NCBI GenBank assembly: GCA_934157035.1
Contig: CAKPHG010000003.1
Location: forward strand, 124,001 to 188,000
Direction of reading: 5' to 3'
Source: an uncultured Clostridia bacterium
GTDB taxonomy: Bacteria > Bacillota > Clostridia > TANB77 > CAG-508
Length of the DNA stretch: 64,000 bases
In this document: piece after piece, positions 50,728-58,137 of the stretch
How positions within the stretch are numbered: position 1 is the first letter of the stretch
Layout: each line of letters opens with the position of its first letter
The notes under the pieces: model-generated
What the model was told of the DNA's origin: nothing
Seen by the model: only the letters and a program-made list of their open reading frames with translations
Database searches by the model: none
Program-made: the position numbers and the translations under genes

Positions 50728-51351
50728 TTAAACATTTTGTGCTTTCATATATTCTTCATATCCATATTTATTGTTAGTTATTTTATATGCAATTCTCGTT
50801 ATACAAATAGTTTGTATAAATGTTCCTATTATTATTAAGTTTGATATAGTTGTATTTGGTACAAATAATGCAATAAACATATTTAAGCTTAAAAATACAT
50901 AAGATAAGATTTTCTTTATTTTTCTTTCCTTTTTAGTTAAAATAGGTAAGTTTTCTGTGTCTGCTGGAGCATAAATGCTTACCATTATTATTCCTAAAAT
51001 ATAAATACCTAATACAACTATGTACTTTGAGAATTCGTTTGGAAAATTCCAAATTGTACTTATATATGCATTTCCACAATAAATAACATTTGTACAAATA
51101 AAACATCCAATATGCGTTTTTAGATGAAATCCACCAGAACATGTTTTATATGGAAGTAGTAAAATAAATGCAAGTAGTGTTTGCCACCATAATCCTAAAA
51201 GTATTCCTAAACTAAACAATAAAAATATTTTTGGAATTTCTCCTACTATTAATTCTATTCCATAATTTATTACTTCTGCTTTTTCGTCATCTATTTCTGG
51301 CATTTGTTTTCTAATTTTATTTGTTAGGCTTTCACAAATTTTATCTATCAT
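50728..51351 (-). CDS. agrB: AgrB accessory gene regulator, peptide-processing protease
   Basis: 207-residue integral membrane Cys endopeptidase that cuts the AgrD tail and forms the thiolactone. Catalytic His76 and Cys83 are seven apart in GGFHLKTHIGC, as in known AgrB proteins. About five hydrophobic segments. The conserved YKTCSGGFH block directly precedes the active site. It is followed by agrD. A possible 0A box and promoter lie upstream. The agrBD unit faces agrAC, unlike the single-operon staphylococcal order. Confidence 0.95.
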   Translation of the reverse strand: MIDKICESLTNKIRKQMPEIDDEKAEVINYGIELIVGEIPKIFLLFSLGILLGLWWQTLLAFILLLPYKTCSGGFHLKTHIGCFICTNVIYCGNAYISTIWNFPNEFSKYIVVLGIYILGIIMVSIYAPADTENLPILTKKERKIKKILSYVFLSLNMFIALFVPNTTISNLIIIGTFIQTICITRIAYKITNNKYGYEEYMKAQNV

Positions 51352-51395
51352 TTGCTCACCTCTTTTTTTATTTTCTAAACTAATATTATTCTTCT

Positions 51396-51402
51396 TTCGA
51401 CA
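51396..51402 (-). promoter_or_regulatory. Candidate Spo0A box upstream of agrB
   Basis: The minus strand reads TTGTCGAAAG (core TGTCGAA), 45 bases before the agrB ATG and downstream of a TATAAT-like hexamer (TCATATAATAAAC) at about 51415-51420. Position downstream of a -10 would fit repression. Functional status inferred. Confidence 0.45.
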
Positions 51403-51431
51403 ATTTTTTTCGTTTATTATATGAAATCAAA

Positions 51432-51480
51432 AAAAATATATATGAATTTTTTCTAATAATTTTTCATATATATTTTTATG
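51432..51480 (-). terminator. Terminator after the RluA-family gene
   Basis: AAAAATATATATGAA / TTCATATATATTTTT arms with a 15-17 base A/T loop and eight T residues on the minus strand. It also lies upstream of agrB, so an operator role is possible. Confidence 0.65.
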
Positions 51481-51502
51481 TGTTTTATATAATTAACATA
51501 AA

Positions 51503-52192
51503 CTATAAATTAGGTATATCTTCTAACTGTTTCCATCCTCCAACAAACTCTGGTAATGCTCTAAATGTCATTTCTTCTTTTGTAATTGGATGTAAGATTG
51601 TAAGTTCATAAGCCCATAAACAAATTTGCTTTCCTCTTCCTCTAGTTCCATACTTTTGGTCACCACATATACTATGTCCTGCATTTGCCATTTGCACACG
51701 TATTTGATGATGTCTACCAGTATGTAAATTTACCTTTACCACAGATAAATTAATTTCTTCATTATATTTAAGTACTTCATAATCCAATATTGCAAGCTTT
51801 GCATTTTTAGTACCTTCTTTAACTACTTTGCTTGTATTAGTCTTTTCGTTTTTTAACAAATAATTTTCCAGTGTTCCTTTATCATTTTCAAACTTGCCAT
51901 CTGCAATTACTAAATACTTTTTTCTAAAATCCTTGTTTCTTACTTGTTCACTAAGTCTTGCTGCTGCTTTTGATGTTCTTGCAAACACCATAACTCCACC
52001 AACTGGTCTATCTAATCTATGGACTAATCCTAAATAAACCTCCCCTGGTTTGTTATATTTTTCTTTTATATATTGTTTTACTAAAGTAAGCATATCTACA
52101 TCACCTGTTTTATCACCTTGTGATGGAACATTTACTGGCTTTTCTACTACAATTATATGATTGTCTTCATATATTACGTTTAATTTTTGCAT
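51503..52192 (-). CDS. RluA-family RNA pseudouridine synthase
   Basis: Converts uridine to pseudouridine in rRNA or tRNA. The catalytic motif is GLVHRLDRPVGGVMVFARTS (about 55-74, catalytic Asp in HRLD). KVNLHTGRHHQIRVQMA (about 151-167) is the second conserved block. 229 residues with no N-terminal S4 domain, like TruC or RluC-short forms; the target site cannot be assigned. Its start lies next to a family II REP-like element. Confidence 0.92.
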   Translation of the reverse strand: MQKLNVIYEDNHIIVVEKPVNVPSQGDKTGDVDMLTLVKQYIKEKYNKPGEVYLGLVHRLDRPVGGVMVFARTSKAAARLSEQVRNKDFRKKYLVIADGKFENDKGTLENYLLKNEKTNTSKVVKEGTKNAKLAILDYEVLKYNEEINLSVVKVNLHTGRHHQIRVQMANAGHSICGDQKYGTRGRGKQICLWAYELTILHPITKEEMTFRALPEFVGGWKQLEDIPNL

Positions 52193-52207
52193 TTTATTTC
52201 TCCTATT

Positions 52208-52314
52208 AATGAGCCGAAGGGGACGTTTCTTTTCGGTTCATTTTTTCTCTTTTCCCTAATTCTATTGGCTTTCACGAATTTTGAACCGAAAAGAAACGTC
52301 CCCTTCGGCTCATT
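52208..52314 (-). repeat. REP/MITE-like element, family II
   Basis: Inverted 33-bp arms (52208-52240 and 52282-52314), core GAGCCGAAGGGGACG with TTTCTTTTCGGTTCA, around a 41-base centre. Same family as 32301-32427. It lies between the RluA-family gene and the methyltransferase gene, and supplies the stop of the latter. Confidence 0.9.
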
Positions 52315-53173
52315 TTTCCCATCTTCCATATATTCCACATGGAAGTATTAATTTTGAATTTGTCATAGGTAGTCCTATTTCTCCGTTTGTTACTTTACCT
52401 CCATACTTTTTAGTTATATTTAAATTAAGTATGTTTTCTAAGACTGTGCTTGAAATTCCTGTTGTATATGAATTTATTAAGAAAAACAAAGGATTGTCTG
52501 ATAAAACTCCTTTGCAAAGTTCTACTAAGTCACATATATTTTCCTCAAACTTCCATACTTCACCATTTGCCCCTCTACCATAAGAAGGTGGATCCATTAT
52601 TATAGCATCATATTTATTTCCTCGTCTTATCTCTCTATTTACAAATTTGACAACATCATCAATTATATATCTTACTGGTCTTTCTTGTAATCCTGATGAT
52701 ATAACGTTTTCTTTTGCCCATGAAACCATTCCTTTTGAACTGTCTACATGGCATACAGATGCTCCCGCCCAAAGACATGCTACTGTTGCTCCACCTGTAT
52801 ATGCAAATAAATTAAGTACTTTTATTTCTCTTTTAGCACTTTTTATTTTTTCTATCATCCAATCCCAATTTGCTGCTTGTTCTGGAAATAATCCTGTATG
52901 TTTAAATCCCATTGGTTTTATATTAAATGTAAGATCTTTATATTTAACTTGCCAATTAGCTGGTACTTTCTTTTTATATTCCCATGCTCCACCACCTGTA
53001 GAACTTCTTTTATATATAGCATTAACATCTTTCCATTTATTTGGAAAACTTTTATCTTTCCAAATTATTTGTGGATCCGGACGAACTAAAACTATATCTT
53101 TCCATCTTTCCAACTTTTCTCCATTTGCCATGTCTATTATTTCATAATCTTTCCAATTATTTGCTATTATCAT
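52310..53173 (-). CDS. Class I SAM-dependent (rRNA) methyltransferase
   Basis: 287 residues, COG1092-like. Substrate region about 1-105 with FKHTGLFPEQAANWDWM (about 90-106). SAM-binding core: VLNLFAYTGGATVACLWAGA (about 120-139), VCHVDSSKGMVSWAKEN (about 141-157) and the catalytic IMDPPSYGRG (about 191-200). Probably methylates 23S rRNA cytosine or guanine. The terminal TGA (52312-52310) falls within a REP-like inverted repeat, so the last residues GRWEK may have been reshaped by the insertion. Confidence 0.88.
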   Translation of the reverse strand: MIIANNWKDYEIIDMANGEKLERWKDIVLVRPDPQIIWKDKSFPNKWKDVNAIYKRSSTGGGAWEYKKKVPANWQVKYKDLTFNIKPMGFKHTGLFPEQAANWDWMIEKIKSAKREIKVLNLFAYTGGATVACLWAGASVCHVDSSKGMVSWAKENVISSGLQERPVRYIIDDVVKFVNREIRRGNKYDAIIMDPPSYGRGANGEVWKFEENICDLVELCKGVLSDNPLFFLINSYTTGISSTVLENILNLNITKKYGGKVTNGEIGLPMTNSKLILPCGIYGRWEK

Positions 53174-53259
53174 ATTTTTTCCTACTCTCTTTTTTATTCT
53201 TTTGTTATTATAGCAAATTTTTACGTATATATCAAGTGAAATGGTAATGCTTGTTTACT

Positions 53260-53475
53260 CTATAAGCTAGCTAATAAATAAAAAAAAGTGTTTACTAATG
53301 CTATATCTACTGAAATTAAAATTAATAGACTTAATAATATTGTTATTATAAACTTATTTTCCTTCCATATTTTTCTTATAGTTTCTCTTTTCTTGCTTGT
53401 CCAATGTCCTAATCCACCAGCAACTTCTTTTCTTTTTATATTAATATCTAATATAATATCTTTTGCGTATTCCAT
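53260..53475 (-). CDS. Small single-helix membrane protein
   Basis: 71 residues. A polar first half (KRKEVAGGLGHWTSKKRET) is followed by one hydrophobic helix at about 46-68. GGGAGG lies seven bases before the ATG. Unrecognised. It stands alone upstream of the methyltransferase gene, with 86 bases between them. Confidence 0.6.
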   Translation of the reverse strand: MEYAKDIILDINIKRKEVAGGLGHWTSKKRETIRKIWKENKFIITILLSLLILISVDIALVNTFFYLLASL

Positions 53476-53735
53476 AAAAATCCTCCCTATTTTCTCTCTA
53501 TTAAATATATATGTTTGTTATTTTTGTTTTATTACAAAAATCGTAACAAAAATTTCTGCATTTTCTTACATATTATTTTATTTATAAACACATTTTTTTG
53601 TATACCTATTGACTTTTTATTGCATAATACTATGTAAAATATACAAAAAATATATTGCGTTGAAAATGAAAGTTTATTTTTAAAGACTAAACAGAGAATC
53701 GATTCAATTTTGCATTTACAGAAAGGAGTGTTTTT

Positions 53736-53946
53736 ATGAGTACTTACAGAACTCATACTTGCAATGAAATTAGCCTAGAAGATGTAGGTAAAAGAGTTAA
53801 AATTGCAAGATTTGTTGAAACAATTAAAAATGTTATTGCATTTCCTATGAATAGTAAAGCACAAGATTTAATGATGGGTGCTCCTGGAAATGTAACAAAA
53901 GAACAAATTAAGAGAAGTTCACATTAAGTTAGATATAAAAGAATAA
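53736..53946 (+). pseudogene. aspS: Aspartyl-tRNA synthetase remnant (internal deletion plus frameshift)
   Basis: TYRTHTCNEISLEDVGKRVK at the front is the start of bacterial AspRS, and VIAFPMNSKAQDLMMGAPGN then VTKEQ is its C-terminal region. Some 520 codons between them, including all catalytic motifs, are missing with frame kept. Near the end, one extra A (in GAACAAATTAAG) shifts the frame. Removing it restores EQLREVHIKLDIKE and a TAA at 53944-53946, the normal AspRS ending; as it stands, translation stops at 53927. The RBS (AAAGGAG) and a TTGACT promoter are intact, so a 63-residue product could still be made. Confidence 0.85.
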
Positions 53947-53962
53947 TAATTTGTCAAAAGAT

Positions 53963-54001
53963 TCAGTTTATAATTTTTCATTATAAACTGGATTTTTTAT
54001 T
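53963..54001 (+). terminator. Terminator after the aspS remnant
   Basis: CAGTTTATAA / TTATAAACTG perfect stem, seven-base loop, six T residues. Confidence 0.8.
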
Positions 54002-54131
54002 TAATTCTATAAATTCAATTTTCTTTTCAGTATTGTTCTTTATGTAAATTCATGATATAATTATTTATATCATTTTTAGAATTCTACGATATAAAATTCA
54101 TCATTTTCAATAACATTATAAGGAGGACAAT

Positions 54132-55241
54132 ATGGGAAGAATTATTGAAGGTTTTTGGGATTGCAAATATTGCGATTCTACAGGAATTCGTGGTGGACTT
54201 CGTGAATGCCCTAATTGTGGAAGGGCTCGGGATGAAAACACTACTTTTTATTTAGACAAGAAAAAAATTTCTTATGTTCCACAAGAAAAAGCAGCTACTA
54301 TTAGTCGTAATCCAGATTGGATTTGTCAATATTGTAATAGTCTTAATTCTGATAATGACAAAACTTGTACTTCATGCGGTTCCGTCAGGACAGATCAAAA
54401 TCTGAATTATTTTCAAAATCGTAGTAAAAAAGCTGAAGAAGAAAAAGAAAAATTATTACAAGATTATGAATATGAAAATGAATCAAATTTCAATTCATCT
54501 AACAATAATACATCTTTAAAGAAAAATCATTTTTCTTTAAAAAATTTCTTCTTTTCTAATCTTACTAGTATTTTGATTTCTTTAATAGTTGTATTAGGAG
54601 TTATTGGTTTTATCTACTTATTAATACCAAAAACGCAAGAATTAACCATAACAGAAATGTCATGGCAACGTTCTATTGAAATTCAGAAATACCAAACTGT
54701 AGAAGAAAGTGATTGGTCCCTTCCAACTGGTGCTCGATTGTTATATTCTCAAGAAGAGTTTTCTCATTATGAACAAGTTTTAGATCATTACGAGACTAAA
54801 ACTAGACAGGTTGCTAAAGAGCGCATATCTGGATATGAAGATTATGTCAGCGGTTATCGTGACCTTGGTAATGGTTATTATGAAGAAATAATTTCTTCTC
54901 GACCTATTTACGAAACTTATTACGAAACTGAAACATATCAAGAGCCTGTTTATCGAGATGAACCTGTTTATCAAACAAAATATTATTATGAAATTGATGA
55001 ATGGATTTATGAAAGAAGTGTGACAACTAGTGGCTCTGATAAAGATCCATATTGGGGAAATGTTACTCTTGAATCAGATGAAAGAGAATCGTTTAAATCA
55101 GAAAAGTATTATATAACTGGTTTGAATACGAAAAATAAAGAAACTAAAGTTTCTCTTTCTTTTAGTGATTGGAGTTCATTAGAAGTTGGCCAATCTGTTA
55201 AATTAAAAATATCATTAGGATATGGTGAAATCGTAGAATAA
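54132..55241 (+). CDS. Membrane protein with N-terminal zinc ribbons
   Basis: 369 residues. Two zinc knuckle pairs at the N-terminus: CKYCDSTGIRGGLRECPNC (about 11-29) and CQYCNSLNSDNDKTCTSC (about 63-80), the latter RanBP2-like. A charged linker (about 90-130), one membrane helix (about 150-172), and then an extracytoplasmic part very rich in Tyr and Glu with a YETYYETETYQEPVYRDEPV stretch (about 259-278). Function unknown. Zinc ribbons facing the cytoplasm are inferred from topology. AGGAGG before the ATG; single-gene unit. Confidence 0.75.
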   Translation: MGRIIEGFWDCKYCDSTGIRGGLRECPNCGRARDENTTFYLDKKKISYVPQEKAATISRNPDWICQYCNSLNSDNDKTCTSCGSVRTDQNLNYFQNRSKKAEEEKEKLLQDYEYENESNFNSSNNNTSLKKNHFSLKNFFFSNLTSILISLIVVLGVIGFIYLLIPKTQELTITEMSWQRSIEIQKYQTVEESDWSLPTGARLLYSQEEFSHYEQVLDHYETKTRQVAKERISGYEDYVSGYRDLGNGYYEEIISSRPIYETYYETETYQEPVYRDEPVYQTKYYYEIDEWIYERSVTTSGSDKDPYWGNVTLESDERESFKSEKYYITGLNTKNKETKVSLSFSDWSSLEVGQSVKLKISLGYGEIVE

Positions 55242-55242
55242 C

Positions 55243-55279
55243 AAAAAAAGCAAGGTTTCAATTGAAATCTTGCTTTTTT
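55243..55279 (+). terminator. Bidirectional terminator before adhE 3' end
   Basis: AAAAAGCAAGGTTTCAA / TTGAAATCTTGCTTTTT stem with T-run. Confidence 0.85.
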
Positions 55280-55282
55280 ATT

Positions 55283-57886
55283 TTACATATTTCCATAGTA
55301 ACTATCTATTAAAATTTGTTTTAATTCTGAAACTAATGGAAGTCTTGGGTTTGCTGTTGTACATTGATCTTCAAACGCTCTATCTGCTAATAGATCAACT
55401 TTTGCAAGCCATTCTTCTTCGTCTACACCTTGCTCTTTAAATGAACTTGGTATTCCTAAATCTGCATTTAACTTTTTAATTTCTTCTATTAAAGAATTTA
55501 CACCTTCCTCATTTGTATATGCTGGGAAGTTCATTCTTCTAGATAAATCTGCATATTTTTGATCTGCTATAAAATACTCATATTTAGGGAATGAAACAAA
55601 TTTTGTTGGCTTACTTGCATTATAACGAATTACGTATGGAAGTAAAATTGCATTTATTCTTCCATGTGCTAAATGGAACTCCCCTCCTATTTTGTGTGCT
55701 AAAGAGTGGTTTATTCCTAAAAATGCATTTGTAAATGCCATACCTGCTATTGTACTTGCATTATGCATTTTTTCTCTTGCATGTTTGTCATCTCCATGGT
55801 TATATGCTTGTCTTAAGTTTTTAAATACAAGCTCTACTGCTTTTTCTGCTAAACCATCTGTATAATCAGATGCCATATTAGAAACATAAGCTTCTATTGC
55901 ATGTGTTAAGACATCCATTCCTGTGTCTGCTGTAATTTTTTGTGGAAGACTCATTACTAAGTCTGGATCTACTATTGCTACATCTGGTGTTAATTCATAA
56001 TCTGCTAAAGGATATTTTTTATTTATTGTTTTATCTGTTATAACTGCAAATGATGTTACTTCTGAACCTGTGCCTGAAGTTGTTGGTATTGCTACCATTT
56101 TAGCTTTTTCTCCAAGTTTAGGGAATTTGTAAGTACGTTTTCTAATGTCCATAAATTTAAGTTTTAAACCTTCAACATCAGCCTCTGGATGTTCATAGAA
56201 TAACCACATACCTTTTGCAGCATCTATTGGACTTCCTCCACCAAGTGCTATAATAACATCTGGCTTAAATTCGTTCATTAGAGCTATACCTCTTTTTATT
56301 GTATCAAAAGATGGATCTGGCTCTACATCTGAGAATATTTCAGAGTGAACATATTCATTTCTTTTTCTTAAATGATATAAAATTTTATCTACATAACCAA
56401 AATCTACCATAGATTTATCTGTTACAATAAACGCTCTTGATATATTTGGCATTTTTTCTAAGTAGGCTATTGAACCCGCTTCAAAATATATTTTATCTGG
56501 AACTTTAAACCATTGCATATTAACCCTCCTCTTTGCAACTTTTTTAATATTAATTAAGTTTGCACTACTTACATTTGATGTTGTTGAGTTTCCTCCAAAT
56601 GTACCACATCCTAATGTAAGTGATGGCATATTAGTGTTATATATATCACCAATAGCACCATGAGTAGATGGTGAATTTACAATAATTCTTCCAACTTTTA
56701 CTGTTTTAGAAAATTTTTCTATTACATCATTATCTTCTGCATGAACAACTGCAGAATGTCCTAGTCCACCAAATTCTATTAATTTTTCAGCTAAGTTTAT
56801 TCCCTCGTCCTCATTTTCTACAATATAGTAAGCTAAAACTGGACTTAATTTTTCTTTAGAAAATGGATATTCTATTCCAACTCCATTTTCATGAAGTACT
56901 AATACTTTAGTATCTTGTGGTACTTCTATTCCTGCACCTTTTGCAATATTGTATGGACTTTTTCCTACTATATCTGCATTTAAAGCGCATCCTTTTTCTT
57001 CTATAAACATACTACTTCTTAATCTATTGGTTTCCTCATCACTTAAGAAATAGCATCCTGCTTCTTTCATCAAATTTTCAAATTCTTCATGAATTTCTCT
57101 ATCTACTATAACAGATTGCTCAGAAGCACAAATCATACCATTATCAAATGATTTTGAAAGTACTAAATCATTTACAGATGTTTTTAATTTTGCTGATTTG
57201 TGAATATAGCATGGTACATTTCCTGGTCCAACACCTAATGCTGGCTTTCCACTTGAGTAAGCTGTTTTTACCATACCTGTTCCTCCAGTAGCTAAAATTA
57301 AATTAACACCTGGGTGATGCATAAGTGTACTTGTAGCTAAAATAGATGGTTCTTCTATCCATAAAATACAATTTTCTGGTGCTCCTGCTTTTATAGCTGC
57401 ATCTCTTACTATTTCTGCAGCTCTTGAGCTACATTTTTGTGCTGAAGGGTGGAAACCAAATATAATTACATTTCTTGTTTTTGCTGCAATTATTGATTTA
57501 AACATTGTTGTTGAAGTTGGGTTTGTAACTGGTGTAACACCTGCTATAATTCCAATAGGTTCTGCAATTTCTTCATAACCTTCTTCTTCGTTTTCGTTAA
57601 TTACTCCTACTGTTTTATCATATTTTATACTATGATAAATGTATTCTGTAGCAAACATATTCTTTGTTATTTTATCTTCGTAAATACCTCTGCCTGTCTC
57701 CTCTACCGCAAGTTTTGCAAGTTCCATGTGATGTTCTAAACCAGCCATAGCCATAGCTTTTACAATATTGTTTACTTGCTCTTGATCTAATTTCATATAT
57801 TCTTCAGAAGCTTTTTTTGCTTTTTGAACTAAATCGTCAATCATAGCATTCACTTTAGCTTGCTCTTCTTCTGTATATTCCGCCAT
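55283..57886 (-). CDS. adhE: AdhE, bifunctional acetaldehyde-CoA/alcohol dehydrogenase
   Basis: Reduces acetyl-CoA to ethanol in two NADH-dependent steps; it assembles into spirosomes. N-terminal ALDH domain (about 1-445): GVTPVTNPTSTTMFKSI, LATGGTGMVKTAYSSGKPAL and the catalytic Cys in SFDNGMICASEQSV. Linker, then the iron-type ADH domain (about 465-867): ALGGGSPIDAAKGMWLF (NAD), TTSGTGSEVTSFAVI, and the iron His ligands in MAFTNAFLGINHSLAHKIGG and HGRINAILLPYVI. Start taken at 57886 (AAAGG nine bases upstream); an ATG at 57895 is adjacent to the same site. Its 5' leader is a REP-like element. Confidence 0.96.
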   Translation of the reverse strand: MAEYTEEEQAKVNAMIDDLVQKAKKASEEYMKLDQEQVNNIVKAMAMAGLEHHMELAKLAVEETGRGIYEDKITKNMFATEYIYHSIKYDKTVGVINENEEEGYEEIAEPIGIIAGVTPVTNPTSTTMFKSIIAAKTRNVIIFGFHPSAQKCSSRAAEIVRDAAIKAGAPENCILWIEEPSILATSTLMHHPGVNLILATGGTGMVKTAYSSGKPALGVGPGNVPCYIHKSAKLKTSVNDLVLSKSFDNGMICASEQSVIVDREIHEEFENLMKEAGCYFLSDEETNRLRSSMFIEEKGCALNADIVGKSPYNIAKGAGIEVPQDTKVLVLHENGVGIEYPFSKEKLSPVLAYYIVENEDEGINLAEKLIEFGGLGHSAVVHAEDNDVIEKFSKTVKVGRIIVNSPSTHGAIGDIYNTNMPSLTLGCGTFGGNSTTSNVSSANLINIKKVAKRRVNMQWFKVPDKIYFEAGSIAYLEKMPNISRAFIVTDKSMVDFGYVDKILYHLRKRNEYVHSEIFSDVEPDPSFDTIKRGIALMNEFKPDVIIALGGGSPIDAAKGMWLFYEHPEADVEGLKLKFMDIRKRTYKFPKLGEKAKMVAIPTTSGTGSEVTSFAVITDKTINKKYPLADYELTPDVAIVDPDLVMSLPQKITADTGMDVLTHAIEAYVSNMASDYTDGLAEKAVELVFKNLRQAYNHGDDKHAREKMHNASTIAGMAFTNAFLGINHSLAHKIGGEFHLAHGRINAILLPYVIRYNASKPTKFVSFPKYEYFIADQKYADLSRRMNFPAYTNEEGVNSLIEEIKKLNADLGIPSSFKEQGVDEEEWLAKVDLLADRAFEDQCTTANPRLPLVSELKQILIDSYYGNM

Positions 57887-57905
57887 TTTCTTCATCCTTT
57901 CCTTA

Positions 57906-58063
57906 TTAAACTATTAGGGACGGGCTATTTTAGTTTAGTTCTTTAAATACTATTAAGTTTCAATATTATTTGAATTTTAATACTATTCAGACTTCAATAC
58001 TATTTTTACTTTTTTTCTATTTAATTATTGTATAAACTAAATCGGCCCGTCCCCAATAGTTTA
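57906..58063 (-). repeat. REP/MITE-like element, family I, in the adhE leader
   Basis: Ends TTAAACTATTAGGGACGGGC (57906) and GGCCCGTCCCCAATAGTTTA (to 58063) form 31-bp arms with a few mismatches around a 95-base centre holding repeated AATACTATT. It begins about ten bases before the adhE RBS. Confidence 0.88.
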
Positions 58064-58072
58064 GTTTTTTAC

Positions 58073-58100
58073 ATTATATAATAACATGAAAAAAAGTCAA
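58073..58100 (-). promoter_or_regulatory. Likely adhE promoter, upstream of the element
   Basis: Minus strand TTGACT (58100-58095), 16-base spacer, TATAAT (58078-58073). If used, transcription starts at or just before the element, placing it wholly in the 5' leader. Confidence 0.65.
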
Positions 58101-58137
58101 CAATTTTTTGCCGATCTTTTCTCTTATTTTTTGCTAT

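Noticed and set aside
53736..53927. A functional 63-residue small protein
   Set aside because: Both ends match AspRS and the last eight residues result from a frameshift, so a relic explains it better.
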